DNA from: Desulfatitalea alkaliphila
GTDB lineage: Bacteria; Desulfobacterota; Desulfobacteria; Desulfobacterales; Desulfosarcinaceae
Reading direction: 5' to 3'
NCBI RefSeq assembly: GCF_022968795.1
Contig: NZ_JALJRB010000029.1
Coordinates: forward strand, 1 to 60,442
Length of the DNA: 60,442 bases
In this document: in pieces, positions 29,427 through 38,564 of the stretch
Layout of the letters: every line of letters begins with the position of its first letter
Position numbering within the stretch: position 1 is the first letter of the stretch
Translations under genes and position numbers: made by a program
The notes under the pieces: generated by a model
Databases searched by the model: none
What the model was told of the DNA's origin: nothing
Seen by the model: the letters and a program-made list of their open reading frames with translations, nothing else

Positions 29427-30641
29427 TTATTTTTCAAGCGGCGATGTCCTGCGCGCACAAAGGGTTCGCCATTGCGCGATGCGTGATGCCATCCCGATCC
29501 GTGCCAGATAGGCATCATCCAACCCGGGAACAGGGCGGGCGAGATCGCTCAACAGGGGACCGGCATGGGCAAAGGCGTTGGCCACATGGACGATGAGAAC
29601 CCCATCAAACGTCTGCCCGGAACGGAGGGCGATCTGGTGATGGAAAGCGGCCGCCGCGATGATGATGTCCGGTAGGCCCCACAATCCGAAAAGATAGGCG
29701 CCGACGGCCGCGTGGGTAGTGCCCAGCAACTGGTTTTCGGCCGTGGCCATGTCGCAACCGTGGACCTGCATGTACCGCGTCACGGCTTCGAATTCGGCGG
29801 GCAGGTGGGCCGCCAGGGGCAGTTTGCCGACATCGTGCAGCATACCGGCCATGAAGGCCGCTTCCAACCCGGCGCGGTCCAAGCCCGCCGCCTGCGCGAT
29901 GATCCGCGCCAGGGCGGCGGTGCGGCCGGCGTGCGCCCACATGGGAGCGATGGCCAATCCCCGCCGCTGCAGGGCCGTGAACTGGTCGAAGGTGCCGGCC
30001 GCCAGCACAATGGCTTGCACCAAATCCAAACCGAGCAGGCTCACGGCCTTGGCGGGGCTCGATACCTGTTGCGCCAGTCCGAAATAGGAGGAGTTGACCA
30101 GCTTGAGCAGCCGGGTCGCCAAACCCAGATCCGCCGCCACCTGCTCTCCCACCGCTTCGAAGGTGACTTCGGGATCCCGCAGGGCCGCCATCAGGGACAG
30201 GTGCCGGGCGGGTAGACTGGGCAAAGCGCCGATACGACCGATCAGTTCTTTGAGCGGGCGATGATCCAACAACCGCTTGACCAAGAAAGCCCTGTCGATG
30301 GTGGCGGCCAGGGTGGCGTCCTCCCAAGGCTTGGCCAAGAACTGATGGGCCAAATCCACCGACTGAACAAGAATATTGCGATCGGCATAACCGGACAGGA
30401 GGATGCGCACCGCGGCTGGATGACGTTCGCGGACCGTCCTTAGAAAATCGACACCATCGTATCCCGGGAACACCAATTCGCTGACCAGTACATCCACCGG
30501 TTCCCGGGCCATTACCGCCAAGGCGGCCGGGGGATCGGTGGCGAACCGAAGGGTCCAGTCGGGCTGCAGGTTGCGCAAAGAGCGCCGCAACGCCTTGTGG
30601 ACAAATTTCTCCGCATCTACAAAGAGGACGACAGGGGGCAT
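29427..30641 (-). CDS. HDOD-domain protein with an N-terminal degenerate receiver domain
   Basis: Residues 1-120 form a response-regulator receiver fold and residues about 135-335 an HDOD output domain (LKLVNSSYFG; FMAGMLHDVGKL; ATAENQLLGTTHAAVGAYLFGLWGLP). The phosphoacceptor Asp is replaced by Glu55 (VLVSELVFPGYDG), and the acidic pocket is D9-A10 rather than DD. The receiver lysine, Lys105 in FLAKPWE, is kept. So it probably does not respond to phosphorylation normally. HDOD proteins act in signalling and motility or cell-cycle control, but the target is unknown. It has no histidine kinase neighbour. The ribosome binding site is weak. Confidence 0.88.
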   Translation of the reverse strand: MPPVVLFVDAEKFVHKALRRSLRNLQPDWTLRFATDPPAALAVMAREPVDVLVSELVFPGYDGVDFLRTVRERHPAAVRILLSGYADRNILVQSVDLAHQFLAKPWEDATLAATIDRAFLVKRLLDHRPLKELIGRIGALPSLPARHLSLMAALRDPEVTFEAVGEQVAADLGLATRLLKLVNSSYFGLAQQVSSPAKAVSLLGLDLVQAIVLAAGTFDQFTALQRRGLAIAPMWAHAGRTAALARIIAQAAGLDRAGLEAAFMAGMLHDVGKLPLAAHLPAEFEAVTRYMQVHGCDMATAENQLLGTTHAAVGAYLFGLWGLPDIIIAAAAFHHQIALRSGQTFDGVLIVHVANAFAHAGPLLSDLARPVPGLDDAYLARIGMASRIAQWRTLCARRTSPLEK

Positions 30642-30909
30642 GGCAAGACCATTGACCGCCGCGATTGTTCAGGTGCGACCCATCGGCTGGTGGCCGCACG
30701 AGGGACGCAAGGACTCACGAAAATAACCGTTTCACGATCAACATGTAGCATTGAACGCCACCATGAACAAACACCTTTCATGGGTGACAACGATGACATC
30801 CGGGGTGTACAACGGCGGCCATCGATGCCGGCCCTTGCATTCCGGCTTGGAATCCGGGAAAATACCGCTTTCGATCATTGATGGCGATGGATATCCAAAG
30901 GAAGGTGTT

Positions 30910-31548
30910 ATGCGCGTGGTCGGACTGACAGGCGGCATTGCTTCGGGCAAATCGACGGTGGCCCGGATGTTTCAAAAAGCCGGGGCGGTCATCATCGATG
31001 CGGACCGGATCGCCCGCCAAGTGGTGGCGCCGGGCCTGCCGGCATGGCGCGAGATTCGGGAAACCTTCGGGCCGGCGGTGCTGCTGCCCGATGGGAGCAT
31101 CGACCGGGAAGCGCTGGGTCGCCTCGTCTTCGCTGATCCCGACAAGCGGCGCCGGCTGGAGCGCATCGTTCATCCCAGGGTGGGCCAGGAGATGGCGACC
31201 CGCATGGCCCATGCCGAACAAACCGATCCCGATGCTGTGGTGCTGCTGGACATTCCGCTGCTGTTCGAAACCGACCGCACCCAAGGTTTGAGCGACATCA
31301 TCGTTGTCTATCTGCCCGAAGCCCTTCAATGCCGGCGACTGATGGAACGCGACGGGCTCAGTGAAACCGATGCCCGGGCGCGCATGAACGCGCAGCTGCC
31401 CCTGGCGGAAAAGCGCCGACGGGCCACCATTGTCATCGACAACAGTGGCCCCATGGCCAATACGGAAAATCAGGTCCAGGCCGTTTACCGCCGATTGACC
31501 GGGCAGCCCGGCGGCAAGAAGGAGGAATGGTTCCATGACGAAGCGTGA
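30910..31548 (+). CDS. coaE: Dephospho-CoA kinase
   Basis: CoaE (212 aa) phosphorylates dephospho-CoA in the last step of CoA synthesis. It has the P-loop GGIASGKST at residues 8-16, the DADRIARQVV substrate motif, HPRVGQEM and the LLFET region of the family. The start at 30910 is preferred over the upstream frame from 30751 because AAGGAAGG precedes it and the sequence before it is not protein-like. It lies close to panB and panC, so several CoA-pathway genes cluster here, though on the opposite strand. Confidence 0.95.
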   Translation: MRVVGLTGGIASGKSTVARMFQKAGAVIIDADRIARQVVAPGLPAWREIRETFGPAVLLPDGSIDREALGRLVFADPDKRRRLERIVHPRVGQEMATRMAHAEQTDPDAVVLLDIPLLFETDRTQGLSDIIVVYLPEALQCRRLMERDGLSETDARARMNAQLPLAEKRRRATIVIDNSGPMANTENQVQAVYRRLTGQPGGKKEEWFHDEA

Positions 31549-31650
31549 TGCACTGCTTGACAGCCGATGAAATATTGATTAATGATTTTGTCTTGAGAAT
31601 CGACACTGCCATGGAGCGATTGTCCGGTCGATTTGAATCTGACATAGACT

Positions 31651-32328
31651 TTGGATCAGGATACCATTTTGGGAAGAGCTGCAAGATCGCGAAACATTCC
31701 CGCGGCATTTGAAACGCCTAACAATCGTGTCCTCTGCCTGATGTCCGACGCACTGGGTCAAAAGGATTCCTACACCCAGGCCCATGCCCGGCGGGTGGCC
31801 GCCTATGCCGAACGTTTGGCCCAAAGAATGGGGTTGCCCAACGATCAGGTGCGCCAAATCGCCTTGGGCGGCATGCTGCATGATGTGGGCAAACTGGCCC
31901 TCAGCGACCGCATTTTCAGCAGCAAGCAAACGGCCCTGTCGGAAGATCTGCTGGACGAAGTGCACAGCCATCCGCTCATCGGGGCCGCCCTGCTGCGCAA
32001 CATTTCCTGTGACAACGCCATCGTGGAGGTAGTGCTGTATCACCACGAACGGCTGGACGGCAGTGGTTACCCCTTCGGCCTGGGCGCCGACGAGATCCCC
32101 TTCAACGCCCTGTTGGTCAGCGTTGCCGACTGTTTCGACGCCATCACCACCGACCGGCCTTATCAGCGCCGCAAAAGCCGCGCCCACGCCTTCTCCATCA
32201 TGAACCAGATGGCCGGCCCGGCGTTGCCCCGCGACATGGTGGCCCTGATGATCGAAGAGGTGCGCACCCACGGCATGGAGTCGAACATGTCAGCGCCGCC
32301 GCCCCTCCCCCGGGCTGCCAACGGCTGA
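31651..32328 (+). CDS. HD-GYP domain protein, putative cyclic-di-GMP phosphodiesterase
   Basis: A stand-alone HD-GYP protein without any receiver domain. The core starts at LGQKDSYTQAHARRVA and carries HDVGK, the HHERLDGSGYP GYP signature and the NALLVSVADCFDAITTDRPY block; these ligands make it a likely active phosphodiesterase, which hydrolyses cyclic di-GMP. The frame can start with TTG at 31651 (225 aa) or ATG at 31741 (195 aa); neither has a clear ribosome binding site, so the N terminus is uncertain. It is convergent with panC. Confidence 0.88.
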   Translation: MDQDTILGRAARSRNIPAAFETPNNRVLCLMSDALGQKDSYTQAHARRVAAYAERLAQRMGLPNDQVRQIALGGMLHDVGKLALSDRIFSSKQTALSEDLLDEVHSHPLIGAALLRNISCDNAIVEVVLYHHERLDGSGYPFGLGADEIPFNALLVSVADCFDAITTDRPYQRRKSRAHAFSIMNQMAGPALPRDMVALMIEEVRTHGMESNMSAPPPLPRAANG

Positions 32329-32445
32329 TCTTCGGTCCGATCATCTCCCTTCCCTTCTCCGTAGTCCGGAAAAATAAACCGCCACACAGACCATAAGCCG
32401 TTCGAGGCGGCAATCGGGGTCACGACCGCAAGAAGTACTTCTCTC

Positions 32446-33294
32446 TCAGACCTGGACGCGGATATTGTCGATCAGGCGGGTGCGCCCGACCCGGATGGCC
32501 AAGGCAATCAACGCCTCTCCGGTGACGGTCTCCAGATCGGCCAATGTGCGGGCATCGACAACGGATACATAATCGATGGTGCTGTCATCGATGGCCGCCA
32601 GGCGGTCCTTGATTCGCTCTACCACCTTGACGGCCCTTCGTTCACCGGCGGCGATGGTGCTGCGGGCGTCCTGCAGCGCCTGGTGAATCAGGGGCGCCTG
32701 GGCCCGCTGCGCCGTCGTCAGGTAGGTGTTGCGGGAACTGAGCGCCAACCCGTCGGCCTCCCGCACCGTGGCACAGGGCACCACCTCCAGGTCGAAATCC
32801 AGATCCCGCACCATCTGCTGGATCACCGCCACCTGCTGAGCATCCTTCTGCCCGAAATAGGCCCTGTGGGGCATCACCAGGTGAAACAGCTTGCTGACGA
32901 TGGTGGCCACGCCCCGAAAATGGCCGGGACGGGACCGGCCGCACAAGGTCTCGGTGACGGCACCTTCGATGTGGACATAGGTCATGTAGCCCGGTGGATA
33001 GAGTTCCTCAACGGAAGGGCAAAAGACCTGGTCGGTGCCGCCTTTGTCCAGCAACGCCAAATCCCGCTCCAGGTCACGGGGATAGGCCGCCAAATCTTCA
33101 TTGGGCCCAAATTGGGTGGGGTTGACGAAAATACTGACCACCACCACGTCGTTTTCCCGGCGTGCCCGCTGCACAAGGGCCATGTGGCCGTCGTGCAGGT
33201 AGCCCATGGTGGGCACGAACCCCACGCTGCGGCCTTCGGACCGGCAGGGCTGCAGAATGGCCCGCAATTGCGCTATGGTCTGCACCACTTGCAT
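32446..33294 (-). CDS. panC: Pantothenate synthetase (pantoate--beta-alanine ligase)
   Basis: PanC (282 aa) joins pantoate and beta-alanine using ATP. The nucleotidyltransferase motif is FVPTMGYLHDGH at residues 27-37, with Leu/Val-rich VVVSIFVNPTQFGPNEDL, the pantoate-binding CGRSRPGHFRGVATIV, YFGQKDAQQVAVI, and LALSSRNTYL. All are at normal positions. It follows panB after 132 bases and belongs to the panG-like/panB/panC group on the minus strand. Confidence 0.96.
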   Translation of the reverse strand: MQVVQTIAQLRAILQPCRSEGRSVGFVPTMGYLHDGHMALVQRARRENDVVVVSIFVNPTQFGPNEDLAAYPRDLERDLALLDKGGTDQVFCPSVEELYPPGYMTYVHIEGAVTETLCGRSRPGHFRGVATIVSKLFHLVMPHRAYFGQKDAQQVAVIQQMVRDLDFDLEVVPCATVREADGLALSSRNTYLTTAQRAQAPLIHQALQDARSTIAAGERRAVKVVERIKDRLAAIDDSTIDYVSVVDARTLADLETVTGEALIALAIRVGRTRLIDNIRVQV

Positions 33295-33426
33295 GAATCC
33301 GCCTGTTTGTCTTGGTGTTGCATGTAATGCTTCGGTCGATCGCCCATGGTGCGATTTTCCGCCATGGAGACGATCATCTGCCGCTTGTCTTTGTGCGAAG
33401 TTGCGGTCTTACGCCGGTGGTCGGCG

Positions 33427-34260
33427 TCACAGCTGTTCCAGCAATTTCGGATCCATGTGGAAGGTGTGTTCTTCCGCCGGGAACCGTCCCTCGGCCATCT
33501 CCCGGATATACTCCTGAACGGCGCTCACGGCCGCATCGCCCAGCTCGGCATAGGCCTTGACGAACTTGGGCCGCATGCGGCGAAACAGACCGAGCATATC
33601 CTGGACCACCAGCACCTGGCCGTCGCAGTCCGCTCCGGCGCCGATGCCGATGGTGGGAATCTCCAGGCGACGGCGGAGCAAACCGGCCAATGCGTCCGGC
33701 ACACACTCCAGCACGATGCCGAAAGCCCCCGCATCCTGCAGCAGCAGAGCATCATCGAGCAACCGGCGGGCGGCTTCGACGTCCTTGCCTTGCACCTTGA
33801 AACCGCCGAAAACATTCAGCGATTGGGGTGTCAGACCCAAATGGCCCAGCACCGGGATCTGGGCTTTGACGATGGCCCGCACCTTGTCCACCACCGCGGC
33901 GCCCCCTTCCAGTTTGACGGCCTCGGCGCCCCCCTCCTGGATGAAACGGCCGGCATTGCGCACCGCCTCTTCCACGCTGATGTGATAGGAGAGAAAGGGC
34001 ATGTCACCGATCAACAACGCATTGCGGCTGCCGCGCGCCACCGCGCGGGTGTGGTGGATCATCTCGTCCATGGTGACGCGCAAGGTGTTTTCATAGCCCA
34101 GCATCACCATGCCCAGGGAATCGCCGATCAGGACGCTGTCCACACCGGCCTCGTCCAACAGACACGCCGTGGTGTAGTCGTAGGCGGTCAACATGCTGAT
34201 GGGCCGTTGGGCGGCCTTGGCGGCCCGGAACGACTGCACGGTAAATTTTTCCGCTGCCAT
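33427..34260 (-). CDS. panB: 3-methyl-2-oxobutanoate hydroxymethyltransferase
   Basis: PanB (277 aa) makes ketopantoate from 2-oxoisovalerate and methylene-tetrahydrofolate, the first committed step to pantothenate. Conserved blocks are MLTAYDYTTACLLDEAGVD, LIGDSLGMVMLGYENTLRVT, GDMPFLSYHIS, GHLGLTPQSLNVFGGFKVQG and PTIGIGAGADCDGQVLV. The ATG at 34260 is preceded by AAGGAG; an upstream extension to 34368 has non-protein-like sequence. It lies directly downstream of a DUF2520 reductase candidate. Confidence 0.96.
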   Translation of the reverse strand: MAAEKFTVQSFRAAKAAQRPISMLTAYDYTTACLLDEAGVDSVLIGDSLGMVMLGYENTLRVTMDEMIHHTRAVARGSRNALLIGDMPFLSYHISVEEAVRNAGRFIQEGGAEAVKLEGGAAVVDKVRAIVKAQIPVLGHLGLTPQSLNVFGGFKVQGKDVEAARRLLDDALLLQDAGAFGIVLECVPDALAGLLRRRLEIPTIGIGAGADCDGQVLVVQDMLGLFRRMRPKFVKAYAELGDAAVSAVQEYIREMAEGRFPAEEHTFHMDPKLLEQL

Positions 34261-34364
34261 GGTTTGCTCTCCTTTCGGTCCACACTTTGATGGAAATGGG
34301 CTTCGGGTATCGGTCCGGCCGGAACAGCACATTCGCCGAACATGGAATGCGCCTTCCCCGCCGA

Positions 34365-35234
34365 TCAAGCCTTTTTCAGCACTTCTTGCAGTGCTTCGGC
34401 TTTGGTATCCACTTTTAGCACGTCCCGGCGCGCCAGATCCAGGGTCTTTTGGCCCATATAAGCGTAAAAGGCCTTCAATTCAGCCAGTTCGGGCGGCGAA
34501 AGGGCGTCCAGGTGGTGCCGGATGGTGGAGACGTCGCCCCTGGCGATGGGGCCGGTCAGCGCCTTGTCCGGACCGACCCGGGCGATATTGGCCAGGGTGC
34601 CCTGGATCAAGGGCATCATGGCCTGAAATCCTTCCCGGGAGCGAATGCCGCTGTGTTCCAAGGCGTGCATGCCGTAGTCCATGAGGGTGACCAGATAGTT
34701 GGACACCACGCAGGCGGCCAAATGATAGAGGCCCTTGTGTTCCGGTAGGATTCGGAAATGACGGTTGCCGGTCTTCTCCAACACCTTTTCCACCGCCTTG
34801 AGCCGCGGGTCGACCCCTTCGAGACTGAACCATGTGTGGGGCAAATCGGCCAACGCCTTTTCTTCTTCGGCGAACGCCTGCAGGGGATGCAGGCTGAACA
34901 CCGCCGCCCCGGCCGCCTCGGCCGTCGCCAGGATGGCGGATGCGTGGGCGCCACTCATGTGGCCCACCAGATGATTGGCGGTAACGGCCCCTTCACGACA
35001 AAGGGCCGTGCAAACCCCCTCAATCTGATCGTCCCGGGTGGTGATCAACACCATATCGCTGATGCCCGCCACCTCGGCCGCGTCCCGGCAGGCGCGGCTG
35101 TGGGTGCCGCTACAGGCATGGGCCAGTTTATCGCCGTGACGATCGAAGTAACCACTGATAATCAAACCGCAACCGCGCAAGTAACGCCCATAGGCCGTGG
35201 CCACCTTGCCGGCGCCGATAAATCCGATATGCAT
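34365..35234 (-). CDS. Rossmann-fold/DUF2520 protein, likely PanG-type ketopantoate reductase
   Basis: The 289-aa protein begins with a dinucleotide-binding motif (HIGFIGAGKVATAYG), carries an NAD(P)-type domain to about residue 140 (LITTRDDQIEGV; HMSGAHASAIL; SLHPLQAF), and ends in an all-helical DUF2520 domain resembling 6-phosphogluconate/ketopantoate reductase C-terminal domains. DUF2520 proteins include PanG, an alternative ketopantoate reductase described in Francisella. Here it sits directly upstream of panB and panC with the expected enzymatic gap (ketopantoate to pantoate), so that role is a good inference. A GG-rich stretch lies before the ATG at 35234; longer starts are unlikely. 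Confidence 0.8.
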   Translation of the reverse strand: MHIGFIGAGKVATAYGRYLRGCGLIISGYFDRHGDKLAHACSGTHSRACRDAAEVAGISDMVLITTRDDQIEGVCTALCREGAVTANHLVGHMSGAHASAILATAEAAGAAVFSLHPLQAFAEEEKALADLPHTWFSLEGVDPRLKAVEKVLEKTGNRHFRILPEHKGLYHLAACVVSNYLVTLMDYGMHALEHSGIRSREGFQAMMPLIQGTLANIARVGPDKALTGPIARGDVSTIRHHLDALSPPELAELKAFYAYMGQKTLDLARRDVLKVDTKAEALQEVLKKA

Positions 35235-35334
35235 ACCGCCCCCATTCATCGATTTGCATCCCGTCCTCACCCTGCGCGGCCGGTCGCCGCGAACGGGAGG
35301 CGTGAACAATGTCCATTGAACCGTTTCCCTGTCT

Positions 35335-37080
35335 TCATCCAGCCACTTGTCTGTCCTGTCCCCCGCCACACACGCCGCACAATCGGCACTGTTGGGGATC
35401 GGCGGGGCATGGCGGTGTGGCTTTGGCTTGCAAGGCACGCCGGTACTCCCGCCACAGAAAATCCTTGTCCAGTCCATGATCGATCACGTCCCAGGGCAGC
35501 ACCTCGTCCCGCTCCCGCGGCCGGGTCACATAAAATCCCGGCGCTGGATCGGCGTCCTTGAACGCCCGGGGCCAATTGCCGCCGTTGTGCCGCACCGCTT
35601 CCAAAAGGCGCCCCACCCTGCGATCACCGCGGGCCAAGAGCGCCTGCACAAAGGCCTGGCGCGGCGGGTCGGCCTGCACCTGGACGTTGGCCACGGCCTT
35701 GAGTCCCGCCTGGATGGTTTTAATGCGCTGTTTGAGCAGCGCCGCCGGTGCCATGCCCACCCATTGAAACGGGGTGAAGGGCTTGGGTACGAAGCAGTTG
35801 ATACTGACGGTGATGCCGCCCATGCGGCCGCGCGGCCGGCTGGCATCCAAGAAGCGGCTTTTGATGCGTTGGACCAGCGTCACCAGCGCCGCCACATCGT
35901 CATCGGTTTCCGTGGGCAACCCGACCATGAAATAGAGTTTGAGATTGGGAATGCCGCCGGCCACCAATGTGTCGACCGCCTGCAAAATGGTTGTTTCGTC
36001 CAGTCCTTTGTTGATCACTTGGCGCAATCGTTGGGACCCGGCCTCGGGGGCGATGGTGGCGGTTTTGAGCCGCCCGGCACGCAGCGCCGCCACCAGCTTG
36101 CCGTCCAGGGCATCGGCCCGCAGAGAGCTGAAACTCAATTGCAGATCGTGGCGTGCGGCCCAGTCGCACAGCACGGGCAGGTCGGGCAGATCGGAGACGG
36201 CCGCCCCTAACAAGCCGATCTTGGCGGTCTGGGCGATCCCCTGCGCCATGGCGGCCAGCAGCCCGTCCGCAGACCGGAAACGCGGCGGGCGATAGACGTA
36301 ACCGGCGGCACAGAAGCGGCAACCGTGGGCGCACCCCCGGCTCACTTCGACCAGGTGGGCATCGGCAAAACCGGCTTGCCGGGTGATCACCGTGCTCCGG
36401 GTGGCAAAGGCCCCGATATCGGCGGCATGGACCCGCCGCACCTTTTCCGGTACGGACCGGTTCGGCGTCAGGGCCGCCAGGGTGCCGTCGGCATGGTAAT
36501 GATCGGTGTAAAAGGACGGCACGTAAACGCCGGGCAGCTCGCGGACCGCGCGCAGCAGCAACGGTTCCCGCTCCTGCCGGGGATCGAAACGGGCGAAAAA
36601 CGGGGCCAGGAGCCCCTCGGCTTCACCAATCAGGAAACAGTCGATGAACGGCGCGAGGGGTTCGGGGTTGAGAAAGCAGGAGACTCCCCCTGCCACGACA
36701 AGGGGGAGGGAGGCGCCACGCCGGGCGGCGGGCAGGGGGAGTCCTGCTTGGTGCAACAACTGCAATACATGGACATGGTCATGCTCGTAGGCGATGGAGA
36801 AGGCCAGGCAATCGAACATGGCCAACGGCCGCCCCGACTCCAGGGAAACCGGCGCCGTTGCGGCCGCTTCGCGCTCAGGCAGAAAGGCCCGTTCGCATAC
36901 CACATGATCCAAGGCGTTGAGCTGCCGATAGACGCTCTGGAATCCGAGGCTGGCCATGGCCACAGGGTAGCGGTTGGGGTAGACCAGTGCCACCCGCACC
37001 CGATTGCGCCACGGCTTGCGCAACGTGCCGATCTCCGCATCGAGCCATGCTTTCCGTTGTTTGTCCACTGACGAGGCCAT
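35335..37080 (-). CDS. B12-binding-domain radical SAM protein (TIGR03960/YgiQ-like layout)
   Basis: The protein (581 aa) has an N-terminal cobalamin-binding-like segment (VRVALVYPNRYPVAMASLGFQ; VAGGVSCFLNPEPLAPFID), then a radical SAM domain with the iron-sulfur motif CAHGCRFC (residues about 270-277) in EVSRGCAHGCRFCAAGYVYR. After that come TIM-barrel elements (TIAPEAGSQRLRQVINKGL; LKLYFMVGLPTE). A Cys-rich end (CPADPQQCRLCGVCGGG) could be a second cluster or zinc site. Family members of this layout are uncharacterised; I cannot name the reaction. The start at 37080 has GGAG upstream. It lies downstream of ftsZ, probably outside the dcw unit. Confidence 0.85.
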   Translation of the reverse strand: MASSVDKQRKAWLDAEIGTLRKPWRNRVRVALVYPNRYPVAMASLGFQSVYRQLNALDHVVCERAFLPEREAAATAPVSLESGRPLAMFDCLAFSIAYEHDHVHVLQLLHQAGLPLPAARRGASLPLVVAGGVSCFLNPEPLAPFIDCFLIGEAEGLLAPFFARFDPRQEREPLLLRAVRELPGVYVPSFYTDHYHADGTLAALTPNRSVPEKVRRVHAADIGAFATRSTVITRQAGFADAHLVEVSRGCAHGCRFCAAGYVYRPPRFRSADGLLAAMAQGIAQTAKIGLLGAAVSDLPDLPVLCDWAARHDLQLSFSSLRADALDGKLVAALRAGRLKTATIAPEAGSQRLRQVINKGLDETTILQAVDTLVAGGIPNLKLYFMVGLPTETDDDVAALVTLVQRIKSRFLDASRPRGRMGGITVSINCFVPKPFTPFQWVGMAPAALLKQRIKTIQAGLKAVANVQVQADPPRQAFVQALLARGDRRVGRLLEAVRHNGGNWPRAFKDADPAPGFYVTRPRERDEVLPWDVIDHGLDKDFLWREYRRALQAKATPPCPADPQQCRLCGVCGGGQDRQVAG

Positions 37081-37181
37081 CAACCACTCCATTGAAGCGT
37101 ACGCCGGCCGGACGGCGGGGCCGATGTTCCGGCCGAACAGATGGCCTAAGGTAATCCCGTTGGGCGATTGTGGCAACGGCC

Positions 37182-37262
37182 GCCGTCCATCCGTCCCATT
37201 TCGTCCGGGTGGGATGGTTCACGCGAAGCGCCTGATCGCTCCCACCCGCGTTGATGGACGGC
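37182..37262 (-). repeat. Nested inverted repeats just downstream of ftsZ
   Basis: An outer perfect 10-bp arm pair (37182-37191 with 37253-37262) encloses an inner perfect 9-bp pair (37206-37214 with 37240-37248). The structure begins 14 bases after the ftsZ stop and could form a long RNA hairpin at the 3' end of the dcw transcript. No T-run follows, so it is not a typical intrinsic terminator; mRNA stability or a weak terminator are possible roles. Confidence 0.55.
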
Positions 37263-37276
37263 CGGCATTTTTGCCC

Positions 37277-38470
37277 TCAGTCCGCCTTGCGCCGCAGAAA
37301 CGTGGGCACATCCAGGTCGTTGCTGTCGATGGGCGCGCCTTTGTAGCCGCCGAAGGAGGGCGCCGTTTCGTCGTTCACCGCCCGCTGATGGCGGCGCAGC
37401 CGCACGTAGGTCGGCTCGTCCAGGTCGTCGCCGGCGGCAAGGTCGGCCGGGGTGATGTCCCGCACCTTACCGCCGAAAGTAGGGTCGTGGCTCGGCGCCG
37501 GCGCCTTTTTCTCCTTTTCGCCGCCGATACCAGTGGCGATCACCGTCACGCGCATCTCGTCGCCCATGTCGTCGTCGATCACGGCGCCCCAGATGATCTC
37601 CGCATCTTCACCCACCTCGTTGTAGATCCGGTCGGAAGCCTCGGTCATCTCCTCCATGGTGATGTCGCTGCTGCTGGTGATGTTCATCAGCACACCCTTG
37701 GCCCCGGAGATATTGATGTCTTCCAGCAACGGATGGGAGATGGCCCGCTCCGCCGCCTCCACCGCGCGGTTTTCGCCGCTGGAGACACCGATGCCCATGA
37801 TGGCCATGCCGGCCTTGGCCATGGTGGTTTTTACATCGGCGAAGTCCAGGTTGACCAGGCCCGGGCGGATGATCAGATCGGTTATCCCCTTGACCGAATG
37901 GAGCAGGATCTCGTCGGCTTTCTTGAACATGTCCACCATGCGCGCGTTCTTGGACGCCAAACCGCGCAGCCGGTCGTTGGGAATGGTGATGACGGTGTCG
38001 GCCATCTTCTTGAGTTCGCTGAGGCCTTCGTCGGCCTGCCGGCTGCGTTTTTTGCCTTCGAAGGAGAAGGGGCGCGTCACCACAGCCACCGTGAGAATGC
38101 CCAGTTCCTTGCACAAACCGGCGATCACCGGCGCGGCACCGGTGCCGGTACCGCCGCCGAAGCCGGCGGTGATGAACACCATGTGGCTGTCGGCCAGGGC
38201 CGCCTTGATCACCTCGCCGCTTTCGATGGCGGCATCGCGCCCGATCTGGGGGTTGGCGCCGGCCCCCAGTCCCTCGGTGAGCTTTTCACCCAGCTGGATT
38301 TTGACTTCCGCCCTGGATACTTCCAAGGCCTGCAAGTCGGTGTTGGCAGCGATGAATTTCACGCCGTGCAGGTTGCAGGCGATCATGTTGTTGATGGCGT
38401 TGCCGCCGGCGCCGCCCACGCCGATCACCTTGATCTTGGCCGATTTTTCCGGTTCAATGTAGCTGAACAT
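37277..38470 (-). CDS. ftsZ: Cell division protein FtsZ
   Basis: FtsZ (397 aa) is the tubulin-like GTPase that polymerises into the division ring. Visible are the N-terminal KVIGVGGAGGNAINNM, the GTP-binding FGGGTGTGAAPV, the T7-loop region (RPGLVNLDFADVKTTM) and the C-terminal tail DVPTFLRRKAD that binds FtsA and partners. An acidic-to-basic linker separates core and tail. It is the last gene of the dcw cluster, 94 bases downstream of ftsA. Nothing unusual is seen. Confidence 0.98.
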   Translation of the reverse strand: MFSYIEPEKSAKIKVIGVGGAGGNAINNMIACNLHGVKFIAANTDLQALEVSRAEVKIQLGEKLTEGLGAGANPQIGRDAAIESGEVIKAALADSHMVFITAGFGGGTGTGAAPVIAGLCKELGILTVAVVTRPFSFEGKKRSRQADEGLSELKKMADTVITIPNDRLRGLASKNARMVDMFKKADEILLHSVKGITDLIIRPGLVNLDFADVKTTMAKAGMAIMGIGVSSGENRAVEAAERAISHPLLEDINISGAKGVLMNITSSSDITMEEMTEASDRIYNEVGEDAEIIWGAVIDDDMGDEMRVTVIATGIGGEKEKKAPAPSHDPTFGGKVRDITPADLAAGDDLDEPTYVRLRRHQRAVNDETAPSFGGYKGAPIDSNDLDVPTFLRRKAD

Positions 38471-38564
38471 ACGCTCCCCCTTTTATGTCTAAGGTTCTCC
38501 CTGTCGTTTGCCTGTTTTGTGTTCCGATTGCGCCCCATGGTGCCGATGGTCTTTCAATTTCTTC

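Noticed and set aside
30751-30909. N-terminal extension of coaE
   Set aside because: Sequence before 30910 lacks homology and the strong AAGGAAGG precedes the later ATG.
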